NCBI GenBank assembly: GCA_027494135.1
Contig: JAOSJK010000001.1
Coordinates: forward strand, 1,157,378-1,221,377
DNA: 64,000 bases
Source of the DNA: Acidimicrobiia bacterium
Lineage (GTDB): Bacteria; Actinomycetota; Acidimicrobiia; IMCC26256; PALSA-610
Direction: 5' to 3'
Part shown: one piece after another, positions 19,010 to 29,080 of the stretch
How positions within the stretch are numbered: the first letter of the stretch is position 1
Layout of the letters: the number at the start of each line of letters is the position of its first letter
Program-made: the position numbers and the translations under genes
Notes under the pieces: generated by a model
Database searches by the model: none
The model's input: the letters and a program-made list of their open reading frames with translations, nothing else
What the model was told of the DNA's origin: nothing

Positions 19010-19746
19010 ATGACCAATACGGAGGCCTGGGACCGATCCGCCGCTGCGTACCAGGCGGCGATCGATCTGCCGCTCGACGTTGCCCACTACGGCCCGGCCA
19101 TCCCCGACGAGAGCGAGCTGCGCCTTCTCGGCGATGTCGCCGGGAAGCGTGTGCTCGAGCTCGGTTGCGGCGCCGGGCAGGCATCCATCGCCTTCGCCCG
19201 CCAGGGTGCCCACGCGATCGCCGTCGACACGTCCGCCGCGCAGCTCGCCCATGGACGGGCGCTGGCAGCCGAGGCCGAGGTCAAGGTGGAGTGGCACCAG
19301 TGCGACCTCGCCGATCTCGCATTTCTCCGGGCCGACGCGATAGACCTCGCGTTCAGCGCATACGCGCTCGGTGAGGCCGAGGACCTCGACCGCGTCTTCC
19401 GGCAGGTGCACAGGGTGCTGCGGCCGTCCGGCGCGTTCGTCTTCTCCTACGAGCACCCGTTCTCGCTCTGCCTCGAACGGGAGCCGGGCGCCGGCGCCCC
19501 CGGGCGCTGCCGCTCGGCGCCTTGGAGGTGCGGCGCTCGTACTTCGACACCGGCGCACTGACGATCGAGCGGCACGGGGAGACCTTCGTCATCCGGCCGC
19601 GGACGATCTCCGAGGTCTTCGCGGCGGTCGGAAGGGCCGGCTTCCGCGTCGAGGTGATCGCCGAGCCCCCGCCCGTGCAGACCTCCGACCCGGGCCCCGC
19701 CGTCCCCTCCACCATCATCTGGCGTACCCGCAAGGAAGGCGTCTAG
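19010..19746 (+). CDS. class I SAM-dependent methyltransferase (frame break at 19497-19501)
   Basis: ATG 19010 starts MTNTEAWDRSAAAYQAAIDLPLD. Motif I is VLELGCGAGQASIAFARQG, followed by IAVDTSAAQL and FSAYALGEAEDLDRVFRQVHRVLRPSGAFVF. After a C5 run (19497-19501) the reading moves to another frame (LEVRRSYFDTGALTIERHGETFVIRPRTISEVF) ending TIIWRTRKEGV. The end resembles the YcgJ/Methyltransf_11 group. The substrate is unknown. Confidence 0.78.
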
Positions 19747-19765
19747 CCCCACCCCGACGTTTTTG

Positions 19766-19802
19766 GCGTCACTTCCTCGCGTCTACCGCGAGGAAGTGAC
19801 GC
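19766..19802. repeat. palindromic intergenic repeat, copy 3 (overlaps the 3' end of pcnA)
   Basis: The same 16-bp arms surround the loop tctac, which is the complement of the loop in copy 2. TTTTTG precedes; CAGAAC follows one base after the right arm. It lies between two convergent genes, and its left part encodes the last residues and stop codon of pcnA. Confidence 0.9.
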
Positions 19803-21202
19803 CAGAACCTGGGGGGAGGCCGCGGGTCAGGGCCCACTCGGTGAGACGGGAGCGAGCCTCGGCGTCGTCGATCGGGCCCTCTTCGAGACGTATCTCGAGC
19901 AGCATCTCGAGCGCCTCGCCGACCAGGGGACCCGGCTCGATCCCCAGATGCTCCATGACCTGCCGCCCGTCGAGCTGGGGGCGGATGGAGGCGAGCTCCT
20001 CCTGAGCGCGCAGCTCCTCGATGCGCGCCTCGAGGTCGTCCATCCTCCGAGCCAGGTCGGCTGCCTTCTTGGCGTTGCGTGTCGTGCAGTCGCAACGCGT
20101 GAGCTCGTTGAGATCGTCGAGGAGCGGGCCGGCGTCGCGCACGTACCTGCGTACGGCCGAGTCGGTCCAGCCCATCCGGTAGGTGTGGAAACGCAGGTGC
20201 AGGTACACGAGCTGCGAAACCTCGTCGACGAGATCGTTCGGGTAGCGCAGCGCGAGTAGACGCTCCCTGGCCATGCGCGCCCCGACGACCTCGTGGTGGT
20301 GGAACTTCACACCGCCCGGGCCGAAGCCGCGGGTCTTCGGCTTGCCTATGTCGTGGAGGAGAGCGGCCAGTCGGACCCGCAGATCACGACGCGTGTTCGC
20401 GACCACGGCGATCGTGTGAGCGAGGACGTCCTTGTGGTGGTGGATCGGGTCCTGCTCCAGCCGCATCGCATTGAGCTCCGGAAGGAACTCGTCGGCGAGC
20501 CCGGTCCGGGAGATGAGCCAGAGCCCCGGCGACGGGTCCTCGGCGAGGAGGAGCTTCGAGAGCTCGTCGCGGATCCTCTCGCCGCTCACGATCTCCAGGC
20601 GATCGCGCAGTCGCCCGATGGCGTCGATGACTTCCACCACCGGCTCGAGGCGGTGCGTGGCCACGAACCGCGCCGCTCGCAGCATCCGCAGCGGGTCGTC
20701 GAGGAACGAGACCTCGGCCGAGAGCGGCGTCCTCAGTCGCGACTCCGCCAGATCCACCAGGCCGCCGTGGGGTCGACCATCTCCACGTCGGGCAGAGCGA
20801 TCGCCATCGCGTTCACCGTGAAGTCGCGTCGGGAGAGATCCGTCTCGATGTCGTCCGAGTAGGTGACCTCGGGCTTGCGGCTCTCGGGTCGGTACACCTC
20901 GTCGCGGAAGGTCGTTATCTCGAACCGCCGGCCGTCCTTCTCGCAGCCGATGGTCCCGAACCTCCGGCCCTGCAGCCACACGTGGTCGGCCCAGGAACGC
21001 ACGATCTCCTCTACCGCATCGGGCCGCGCCCCTGTCGCCACGTCTATGTCGTGATCGGTAGCGAGAGTCCCGAGGATCGCGTCGCGCACCGTCCCGCCCA
21101 CCAGGTAGCAGGCATGACCTGCAGCCGAGAACCGGTCGGCGAGGTCCAACAGGGGGCGCCGGCCTCCAGCAGGTCGGCCAAGCGCGGGGGCACTGGTGCC
21201 AT
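19783..21202 (-). CDS. pcnA: CCA-adding tRNA nucleotidyltransferase / poly(A) polymerase family (two frame breaks)
   Basis: The protein adds or repairs the CCA end of tRNAs. Nucleotidyltransferase motifs are YLVGGTVRDAILG and DHDIDVATG, then RRDFTVNAMAIAL and DDPLRMLRAARFV; an HD domain follows with ALLHDIGKPKTRG and HHHEVVGARMA. One base is missing at each of the G runs 21152-21156 and 20769-20772. ATG 21202 begins MAPVPPRLADLLEAGAP. The final residues GVTSSR and the stop are encoded by the palindromic repeat at 19766-19802. About 473 residues; the Mycobacterium homologue also lies near murJ. Confidence 0.92.
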
Positions 21203-21340
21203 GCGGCCATTGTCGCCCCTCGCACACGCCTGCGACGAAGCATTCCGCTGCCGCCCGGGAAGTCCGCCGCGCACCCTCCGGGCGGTTGGTACCGTTGCAG
21301 CGGTGCGACACGGCGACTGCAGACGCCCGAAGGAGCCGGC

Positions 21341-21853
21341 ATGGATCTGAACGACCCGGAGACGTGGCGGTGGATCTGGCTCGGCGCGGTGGTCTTCTTC
21401 GCTCTGGGCGAGCTGAGCGTCCCGGGGAGCTTCTTCATGCTCTCCTTCGCTATCGGTGCCGCAGTGGCCGACGCTCTCGCGTTCGCCGGCGTCACAGCGT
21501 CGGTCCAGTGGCTCGTCTTCGTCGTCGTCTCCGGGGCGTCGCTCGCTGTCCTAGTGCCCATCGGCCGGCGGATGGACCGCTCCGGCGCGCAGTCGAACGT
21601 GGGGGCGACACGCTGGCTCGGAAGGACCGGCACCGTCCTGACCGAGGTTCCCGGCGGCCCCCACGAGACGGGCCTGGTGCGCGTCGAGCGCGAGGAGTGG
21701 CGCGCAGAGAGCGTCGACGGCAGGGCAATTGTCGCTGGCACCCACGTCACCGTGCTGCGCGTCGACGGCACCCGACTCATCGTCGGACCGGCCGATGCAG
21801 CACCTCCGGCCGCGACCGGATCCGGATCCGCCGAGGGCGGGTCGGGCAGCTGA
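21341..21853 (+). CDS. NfeD-like membrane protein
   Basis: The 170-residue protein has two or three membrane segments (IWLGAVVFFALGELSVPG, FFMLSFAIGAAVADALAFAG, WLVFVVVSGASLAVLVPIG) and a C-terminal OB-fold domain (GRTGTVLTEVPGGPHETGLVRV, GTHVTVLRVDGTRLIVGP). This is the short NfeD type that partners SPFH proteins in membrane microdomains; the next gene is such an SPFH protein, 43 bp downstream. Confidence 0.88.
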   Translation: MDLNDPETWRWIWLGAVVFFALGELSVPGSFFMLSFAIGAAVADALAFAGVTASVQWLVFVVVSGASLAVLVPIGRRMDRSGAQSNVGATRWLGRTGTVLTEVPGGPHETGLVRVEREEWRAESVDGRAIVAGTHVTVLRVDGTRLIVGPADAAPPAATGSGSAEGGSGS

Positions 21854-21896
21854 GCCCGGCGATGACCCGAGCGTCGACTAGCGAGGAGCAACGACG

Positions 21897-22904
21897 ATGG
21901 CAGGTGTGATCGTCCTGGCCGTGCTGGCCTTCCTGATGTTCGTGATCGCCGCGAGCGCGGTGCGGATCGTCCGCCCGTACCAGCGGGGACTCGTCGAACG
22001 GCTCGGCAAGTACAAGGCGACGGTCGACCCGGGCCTTCGTTTGATCCTGCCGTTCATCGACCGGATCCTCCTCGTCGACATGCGCGAGCAGGTAGTAGAC
22101 GTACCACCGCAGGAGGTCATCACCTCCGACAACGTCGTCGTCTCGGTCGACGCAGTCATCTACTACGAGGCGACCGATCCACAGCGCCTCGCGTACAACG
22201 TGGCCAACTTCCAGATGGCCGTCACGAAGCTCGCCCAGACGAACCTCCGAAACGTCATTGGCGACATGCAGCTCGACGACGCCCTCACCTCGCGCGACAC
22301 CATCAACGCTCGGCTGCGCGAGATCCTCGACGACGCCACCGATAAGTGGGGCACCCGCGTGGTGCGTGTCGAGATACAACGCATCGATCCGCCACCCGAC
22401 GTCGTCGACTCGATGCACCACCAGATGAAGGCCGAGCGGACCCGCCGCGCCGTCGTCACCGAGGCGCAGGGTGTCCGCGAGGCGGCCATCACCCGTGCGG
22501 AGGGCGACAAGCAGGCAGCTATCCTGGAGGCGGAGGGAAAGAGGCAGCGCCAGATCCTCGAGGCCCAGGGCCGGGCCGAGGCCGTCGAGCGACTCGCCGA
22601 CGCCGAGCGCTACCAGAGGATCGCCGTCGCGGAGGGCGAGGCCGCCGCCGTGCGCAACGTGTACACCGCTATCCACGACGGCAACCCGACCCCCGACCTC
22701 ATCTCCATCAAGTACCTGGAGGCACTGGCCGCCATCGCCGACGGCAGGGCGACGAAGATCTTCCTGCCAACCGAGATGGGCGGACTCTTCTCAACCGTCG
22801 GGGGGCTCGCGGAGCTGCTGCGCAACCCGTCGGCCGAGGATGCCGAGGGTGAGCAGCCACCGCCACCGCCGGCGCCGCCCGCCGTCGGGCCGACCACCGG
22901 CTGA
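21897..22904 (+). CDS. SPFH/band 7 (slipin/stomatin-like) membrane protein
   Basis: The 335-residue protein has an N-terminal membrane segment (VIVLAVLAFLMFVIAASAV), then the SPFH domain (VRPYQRGLVERLGKYKATVDPGL, DNVVVSVDAVIYYEATDP). A long coiled coil follows (EAAITRAEGDKQAAILEAEGKRQRQILEAQGRAEA) and the tail is proline-rich. Slipins oligomerise on the inner membrane and pair with NfeD proteins, as here. A role in membrane organisation or protease scaffolding is inferred. Confidence 0.92.
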   Translation: MAGVIVLAVLAFLMFVIAASAVRIVRPYQRGLVERLGKYKATVDPGLRLILPFIDRILLVDMREQVVDVPPQEVITSDNVVVSVDAVIYYEATDPQRLAYNVANFQMAVTKLAQTNLRNVIGDMQLDDALTSRDTINARLREILDDATDKWGTRVVRVEIQRIDPPPDVVDSMHHQMKAERTRRAVVTEAQGVREAAITRAEGDKQAAILEAEGKRQRQILEAQGRAEAVERLADAERYQRIAVAEGEAAAVRNVYTAIHDGNPTPDLISIKYLEALAAIADGRATKIFLPTEMGGLFSTVGGLAELLRNPSAEDAEGEQPPPPPAPPAVGPTTG

Positions 22905-22956
22905 AGCCAGGGGTGGAGCCCGCCGGCGCCGGGACAAGGCTGAGCGACGCCGCCCG

Positions 22957-24066
22957 TCAGACCGCGTCAGCTGTCGAGTCGGCCGCTTCCGCCTCCGCCA
23001 TCGTGTGCTGCTCGATCATCAGCCGCAGGTCGTGGGGGCGGGTCGAGGCCGCCAGTGCCTCGCGGAGGTCGATCGACCCCTGCCTGTAGAGGCCCAGGAG
23101 GCTCTGGTCGAAGGTCTGCATTCCGTAGTACTCACCTTCGGCGATCACCTCCTCGATCTCGTAGGTCTCCTCGGCGTTCACGATCTTGTCGAAGACGCGT
23201 CCGGTCGCCACGAGGACCTCCACTGCAGGGATCCTGCCCACGCCGCCGCGCATCTCCACGAGCCTCTGGCTGACGATGCCGCGCAGTGCCCCGGCCAGGG
23301 CCATGCGGATCTGCCTCTGCTGATGCGGTGGGAAGAAGTCGATGATGCGGTTGATCGACTCGGTCGCGTTGATCGTGTGCAGCGTCGAGAACACGAGGTG
23401 CCCCGTCTCGGCGGCAGCGAGCGCCGTAGCGACCGTCTCCGGGTCACGCATCTCGCCGATGAGGATCACGTCGGGATCCTGGCGGAGGACGCGCTTCAGC
23501 GCGGTATGGAAGTCGGCCGTGTCGGTTCCGACCTCGCGCTGGTTGATGATGCACATCTTGTCCTGGTGGAGCACCTCGATCGGGTCCTCGATCGTCACCA
23601 CGTGGCGCGCCATCGTCTCGTTGATGTGATCGATCATCGACGCGAGGGTCGTCGTCTTCCCCGAACCCGTAGGCCCCGTCACGAGCACGAGTCCCCGCGG
23701 GTTCTCGGCGAGACGTCTCACGACGGGCGGTAGCCCCAGTTCGTCGAAGGACGGGATCGAGAGCTGAACGCGCCGCAGTACGAGCCCCACCGACCCGCGC
23801 TGGCGCATCACGTTGCACCGGAACCTGCCGAGGCCCGAGACCGAGTACGCGAAGTCGGCCTCCGAGGTCGCAATGAACTCCTCGGTGCGCAGCTTCGGCA
23901 TGATCGCGAACGCGATGCGTTCGGTCTCCGCCGGGGTCACCGGCTCGTGCCCCGTCCTCTCGAGGTGTCCGTCGACACGTACGAACGGGGCCGAACCCAC
24001 CTTCAGGTGGATGTCGGAGGCCCCGCGCTCTACAGCTTCGCGGAGCAGGTCATCGAGGTCCAACAC
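22957..24066 (-). CDS. pilT: PilT-type twitching motility ATPase
   Basis: The 369-residue hexameric ATPase of the GspE/PilT family has MLDLDDLLREAVERGASDIHL at the start, Walker A GPTGSGKTTTLASMI, the Asp box TIEDPIEVLH, Walker B DPDVILIGEMRDPETV and the His box HLVFSTLHTINATESINRIIDFF. The length and single-domain form match PilT (retraction motor) rather than PilB. No other pilus gene lies in this window, so its partners must be elsewhere. Confidence 0.9.
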   Translation of the reverse strand: MLDLDDLLREAVERGASDIHLKVGSAPFVRVDGHLERTGHEPVTPAETERIAFAIMPKLRTEEFIATSEADFAYSVSGLGRFRCNVMRQRGSVGLVLRRVQLSIPSFDELGLPPVVRRLAENPRGLVLVTGPTGSGKTTTLASMIDHINETMARHVVTIEDPIEVLHQDKMCIINQREVGTDTADFHTALKRVLRQDPDVILIGEMRDPETVATALAAAETGHLVFSTLHTINATESINRIIDFFPPHQQRQIRMALAGALRGIVSQRLVEMRGGVGRIPAVEVLVATGRVFDKIVNAEETYEIEEVIAEGEYYGMQTFDQSLLGLYRQGSIDLREALAASTRPHDLRLMIEQHTMAEAEAADSTADAV

Positions 24067-24156
24067 GCGCGCCTCCCTGTCTTCACGACCTTGATCGGCA
24101 CGGAGGCGCCGGCACTGAAGAGATCCAATCGTCGGAGCGGTCGCGACCGCGACGCA

Positions 24157-25200
24157 CTACGACTGCTCGGGCCCACGCGACCAGTGCAGCCGCGCCGCCT
24201 CGACCACCGACGCGCCGGGCCCGCCGGTGGTCGATCCCTCGGGTCGGATCTCTGCCCCGACCAGGCCGCCGAGGGTCGCCGCCACCCCGTCACGGAGCGC
24301 CTCCAGGTCGTACCCGCCCTCCAGGAAGACCACGCACCTGCCGGGCCGTCGCGTGAAGGAGACGACGCGGCGGGTCAGGTCGGCGAAGTCACCTGCAGAG
24401 AGCGCCAGCCCCGTCAGGGGGTCGGCACGGTGGGCGTCGTACCCGGCCGAGACGAGCACCCAATCGGGCTCGAACCTCTCCACGACCGGCGAGACGACGA
24501 CATCCATCGCCGCCAGATAGACGTCTCCGGTCGCCCCCGCCGGCAACGGGAGGTTCATGGTGGTGCCGGCTCCGTCCCCCTCCCCCGTCTCGTCGAGGCG
24601 GCCGGTGCCCGGGTAGAGCGGCCACTCGTGCAGCGAGACGTAGAGGACCGAGGGATCCTTCCAGAAGATGTCCTGGGTGCCGTTTCCGTGATGCGCGTCC
24701 CAGTCGACGACGAGCACGCGCTCCCCGCGGGCGGTCAGCGCGGCCGCGGTCACCGCGACGTTGTTGAGCAGGCAGAAGCCCATCGCCTTCGACGGCACGG
24801 CGTGATGTCCCGGGGGACGGACGGCGAGGAACGCCGCGTCGCCGGCACCGGCGTCCATCGCCTCGACTGCCGCCAGGCCGGCGCCCGCCGCGCCGAGTGC
24901 GGCACACCACGACCCGGCCGACGCAGTGGTGTCGGCGTCGATCCGGCCGCCCCCCTCGGCGCTGAGTCGCTCCAGCCGGCCGAGGTGATCCGGCGGATGC
25001 ACCCTCTCGAGCTCGCCACGCGTCGCTTCGCGCCATGGGAGCACGACCGTGGCCTCTCCGAGACCGGCGGCCTCTATTCCCGCCTGCACGGCGTCGAGGC
25101 GTTCCGGGCGCTCAGGATGACCACGACCGGGATCGTGTTCCTTGTAGCGCTCGTCGGTTGCGACCAGCAGCACGGTGCGAAGATAGCCGCCTGCGGTCAC
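24157..25200 (-). CDS. histone-deacetylase-family (AcuC/HDAC-like) amidohydrolase
   Basis: The 347-residue protein has the arginase/deacetylase fold with zinc and catalytic motifs: HPERPERLDAV, RPPGHHAVPSKAMGFCLLNN (the His pair), VVDWDAHHGNGTQDIF (zinc ligands), YVSLHEWPLYPGTG and VSAGYDAHRADPLTGL. Bacterial members remove acetyl or related groups from proteins, polyamines or other small molecules; the substrate here is not visible. The exact start is uncertain: the conserved part begins near residue 10. Confidence 0.88.
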   Translation of the reverse strand: MTAGGYLRTVLLVATDERYKEHDPGRGHPERPERLDAVQAGIEAAGLGEATVVLPWREATRGELERVHPPDHLGRLERLSAEGGGRIDADTTASAGSWCAALGAAGAGLAAVEAMDAGAGDAAFLAVRPPGHHAVPSKAMGFCLLNNVAVTAAALTARGERVLVVDWDAHHGNGTQDIFWKDPSVLYVSLHEWPLYPGTGRLDETGEGDGAGTTMNLPLPAGATGDVYLAAMDVVVSPVVERFEPDWVLVSAGYDAHRADPLTGLALSAGDFADLTRRVVSFTRRPGRCVVFLEGGYDLEALRDGVAATLGGLVGAEIRPEGSTTGGPGASVVEAARLHWSRGPEQS

Positions 25201-25235
25201 GGGGCCTTCCGCCGGCGGCAGTACGCTCGCCCTCG

Positions 25236-27347
25236 GTGTCTGCCACTAGCCCTCGACGTGCGCCGGTCGCGCGACGCGCGGCGCGGCTCCTCGCCACCCT
25301 CGTCGCCATGGCGCCACTCGCCCTGGCCACCGGGCTCCCGTCTTCGGGGCTCCCGGCGGGTCAGGCCCCATCGGCGACCTCGACGACGACCGTCCCGTCG
25401 GAGACGCCGCCCGCCCCGATCGTCTCGCTGCTACGGCAGCCTGCGTGGACCCGCATCGGCGGCACTCTCCCCATGCGCCTGCACGTGACGGGCGACGCTG
25501 CGGGCCGCGCGCTGCGCTTCAGCCTCTACGGGCGCCTGTCGTCGCGCTCGGCATTCGAGCTCACGACCCTCGGCCAGGGCCTCGGTTCGGCCACAGCCGT
25601 CATCGACCGCCCCCTGGAGGAGAAGTCGGTCTCCGACGCAGGCGAGGTGGTCGTGCGGATCGGGCTGCGCGGCCCCGACGACCCTCGCGACCCCGACCGT
25701 CTTCCGATCTCGATGACCGGCGTTCACCCGCTGCGCGTGGAGCTCGTCGACAGCGACAGCGGCGAGGTGCTCTCCGACTTCGTCACGTGGTTGGTCGCCG
25801 TAGCCGACGACCCGGTCGACGCCCCTCTCGCGTTCTCGTGGATCTGGCGGGTCTCCGCGCCCCCGCTCTGGAGGGCCGATGACAGCCCGGAGCCCTCCGT
25901 GCTCGCGCAGATGGAGCCCGGCGGACGGCTCGACGTCATCGCCGGTCTCCTCGCCGAGGCACGCGGCGTCCCCCTCTCGCTCGCGCTGAGTCCCGAGACA
26001 CTCGAGTCGTGGCGGGTCGCTGCACGCGAGCACCCCGAGCTCACCGCGGGCTACTCCGCTCTCAGTGGCGGCGCATCACGCGACGAGCACCAGCTGCTCC
26101 CGGCTCCCTACGTCCCCATCGAGGTCCCGGCGATCGAGGCGGACGGCCTCGGTGAGGAGCTCCTACCCGAGCTGATCGCCGGCTCCGACACGCTGGAGCG
26201 GCTGCTGGGCCGGCGGGTCGACCCGCGGACCGCCTTCGTCGATCCCGTCGACCCTGCAGCGATCGACCGCCTGCGGAGCTCGTTCGTCGACCGGGTCGTC
26301 GTACAGGAGGAGTCACTCCTACCGTCGGAGCGCAACCTCACTCCGGCGCGCCCATTCTCCCTCGCCACGGGCAGCCTCGACGTCGTGGCCGCATCGACGA
26401 ACCCCGGCCTCTACTCGCTGCTCGAGGGTGACCTCGCCGACGCCCTCCTCGCTCAACGCTTCCTCGCCGGAGTCTCGCTCGTCGCCCTGGAGGCTCCCGC
26501 CGAGCATCGCGGCCTCGTCTTCGTCACCCCGAAGGACTGGAACGCTCGCCCCGAGACGACGTCGCTCGTGCTGGAAGGACTGCGCGAGCACCCCCTCCTC
26601 GACCCCCGCACGCTCGACGACTACTTCGCGGCCGTCCCCAGCGACACCTTCGACGACTCAGCGGAGCCGCTGATCCGTCTCCTCGCTCCGATCGAGCCAG
26701 GTGAGCTCCCCATAACAGGCGCTCAGCTCACCGACGCCCGCCTCACCCTCGACTCGTTCAGGTCGGTCGTCGGCGCAGGCGACGATCGGATCCGGCGCGG
26801 CGAGCAGGCACTGCTCACCGCTCTCACCACCGAGTGGAGCAGCGAACGCGCGACCGCCGAGCTCGCCATGATCTACGACGACTCCTCGAGCTTCCTCAGC
26901 GGCATCTCCATGACGGATCAGAGCGTGACCGTCACGTCGAAGCGGGCGAACGTGCCTCTCTCGTTCGTGAACGACACGGGGCGACCGGTGCGCGTGAGGG
27001 TCCACCTGGAGAGCTCGAAGCTCGTCTTCCCCGAGGGATCCGACCGGGTCGTCGAGCTCGCCGAGGGGAACACCACCGAGCGGTTCCTGCTGTCGGCGCG
27101 CGCCAACGGAACCTTCACGATGACGGTGACGCTCACGTCGGAGGACGGTCGGCTCCCTGTCGGGTCGCCGGCGTCGATCACGGTGAATGCCACCGTGTTC
27201 AGCGGTGTCGGAGCGTTCCTCACGATCGGTGCCGTCCTCTTCCTGGCCGGCTGGTGGGCCAACCACATCTGGCGGAGCCGGAAGGAGCGTCGACGGCACG
27301 GGCCCCCGGCCCCGGCCGCACCCGGGGCACCACCGCAGGCGTCGTGA
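25236..27347 (+). CDS. DUF6049-type secreted/membrane protein (Rv3909-like)
   Basis: GTG 25236 opens an approximately 703-residue protein with a signal peptide (ARRAARLLATLVAMAPLALATG), a Thr/Ser/Pro-rich linker and a large extracellular part. One membrane segment lies near the end (VGAFLTIGAVLFLAGWWANHIW), followed by a basic cytoplasmic tail. The extracellular part has no enzyme motif I recognise; the region before the membrane (SVTVTSKRANVPLSFVNDTGRPVRVRVHLES) looks like an Ig-like fold. The position directly upstream of murJ matches Mycobacterium Rv3909. The stop overlaps the murJ start (GTGA). Confidence 0.82.
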   Translation: MSATSPRRAPVARRAARLLATLVAMAPLALATGLPSSGLPAGQAPSATSTTTVPSETPPAPIVSLLRQPAWTRIGGTLPMRLHVTGDAAGRALRFSLYGRLSSRSAFELTTLGQGLGSATAVIDRPLEEKSVSDAGEVVVRIGLRGPDDPRDPDRLPISMTGVHPLRVELVDSDSGEVLSDFVTWLVAVADDPVDAPLAFSWIWRVSAPPLWRADDSPEPSVLAQMEPGGRLDVIAGLLAEARGVPLSLALSPETLESWRVAAREHPELTAGYSALSGGASRDEHQLLPAPYVPIEVPAIEADGLGEELLPELIAGSDTLERLLGRRVDPRTAFVDPVDPAAIDRLRSSFVDRVVVQEESLLPSERNLTPARPFSLATGSLDVVAASTNPGLYSLLEGDLADALLAQRFLAGVSLVALEAPAEHRGLVFVTPKDWNARPETTSLVLEGLREHPLLDPRTLDDYFAAVPSDTFDDSAEPLIRLLAPIEPGELPITGAQLTDARLTLDSFRSVVGAGDDRIRRGEQALLTALTTEWSSERATAELAMIYDDSSSFLSGISMTDQSVTVTSKRANVPLSFVNDTGRPVRVRVHLESSKLVFPEGSDRVVELAEGNTTERFLLSARANGTFTMTVTLTSEDGRLPVGSPASITVNATVFSGVGAFLTIGAVLFLAGWWANHIWRSRKERRRHGPPAPAAPGAPPQAS

Positions 27348-28983
27348 GCCTCCCCGCCGAACCCGATCGGGCGGCCGCGCCCGACTCGGGGCGCCTCGCC
27401 TGCGCGAGCCTCGGCGTCGCGGCCGGTACGGCGCTCTCGCGGCTGACCGGCCTGGCCCGCGTCGGCGTCACGGCGTACGCGATAGGCCGGTCGACTCTCG
27501 CCGACACGTACAACCTCGCGAACACAACCCCGAACATCGTCTACGAGCTGATCCTCGGCGGCGTTCTCACGGCGACCCTCATCCCCCTCTTCGTCGAGCA
27601 GATGCATCGCAGCGACGACCGCTCGACCTCCGCCGTCGTCACTGTCGCCGTGACGGCACTGACCGCGCTCGCGGTACTCGCGACGATCCTCGCGCCCGCC
27701 CTCGCCTGGCTCTACACCGTCGCCGGCCACAGCGAGCACCTCGAGGCACAGCGCGAGGTCGCGACCCTGCTGATCCGCCTGCTCGTCCCCAGATCCTCTT
27801 CTACGGCATCACCGCGCTCGCGTCGGCCCTCCTGAACGCCCGCCGCCGGTACCTCGCGGCAGCGTTCGCTCCCGTGCTCAACAACCTGGTCGTGATCGCC
27901 ACGTTCCTCTGGTTCGTGGCCGCCACCGACGGGCCACGCTCCTCCTGGGTCGGCGTCGAGAGCGTCCGGGGCGACACGGGACTCCTGCTGCTGCTCGGCC
28001 TCGGCACCACCGCCGGGATCGCCGCGATGGCCGTGGCGCTCCTACCGGCTCTGAGGGCGGCCGGGGTGCGCCTGAGACCGGCCTTCGACTGGACGCACCC
28101 CGACGTCCGCCGGCTCCTCCGCCTCTCCGGCTGGACGGTCGGCTACGTGATCGCGAACCAGATCGCCCTCTCGGTCGTGCTGGTGCTCGCCAACCGGCGC
28201 TCGGGCGGCGTCGCCGCCTACCAGTACGCCTTCATCTTCTTCCAGCTGCCCCACGGACTCTTCGCCGTCTCGATCATGACGACGTTCACCCCGGAACTGG
28301 CGCGCTGCGCCGCCGCAGGGGATCTCGCCGCCTACCGTGCGCGCTTCGCCCTCGGACTCCGCTACCTCGGACTCGTCATCCTTCCGGCCGCCGCCGCCTT
28401 CTTCGTCCTCGCCCGGCCGATGGTGGGCCTCCTCGAGCGGGGTGGCTTCGCAGCCTCCGACGTGCGGGTGACGGGCGACACCCTCCAGGCGCTGGCCCTG
28501 GCGCTGCCGGCGTTCTCCGCCTACCTGTACACCCTGCGCGGCTTCTACGCGCTCTCCGACACCCGGACACCCTTCTTCATCAACTTCTTCGAGAACTCGG
28601 TGAACGTCGTCCTCGCCCTGCTGCTCTTCCCGCGATTCGGCGTCCAGGGGCTCGCGCTCGCATACGCGGCGGCGTACTCGCTCGCCGCTGTCGTCGCCCT
28701 CCGTCTCCTGGCCGGTCGCACCGGCGGCCTCGGCGGCGACGACACGGGCGCGGCCCTCTCGAGGGCCGCCGTCGCCGCGGTCGCTTCCGGCGTGGCGGGC
28801 GCCCTCGTAGCCGGCGCGGTGGAAGCTCCGGGAGCACTTCGGGCCCTGGCGACTCTCGCCGCCGCCGGCACCGCCGCCGGCACCGTCTACGTCCTCGCCC
28901 TCAGGGGCCTCGGAGTACACGACCTCACCCCGCTCGTCCGCTCACTGCGGGAGAGACGCGACACGACCCCGTCCGACGTGTAA
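27344..28983 (+). CDS. murJ: lipid II flippase MurJ/MviN (frame break at 27787-27790)
   Basis: MurJ moves the peptidoglycan precursor lipid II across the membrane. The reconstructed 546-residue protein has about 14 hydrophobic segments and family motifs SRLTGLARVGVTAYAIG, NTTPNIVYELILGGVLTATLIPLF, QYAFIFFQLPHGLFAVSIMTTFTPEL and FYALSDTRTPFFINFFENSVNVVL. One C is missing in the C4 run at 27787-27790 (...LLVPQILFYGITAL). The Mycobacterium protein has an added kinase-like domain; this one ends soon after the last helix. Confidence 0.93.
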
Positions 28984-29080
28984 CGATGGTGACGCCCCGG
29001 CGATCGAAGGGGCGTCGAAGGAGCAGGCAGGGTCGCGTTTCGCCGTCTCCGTGCCGCTCCCCGTCACAGGAGGTAGGCGG

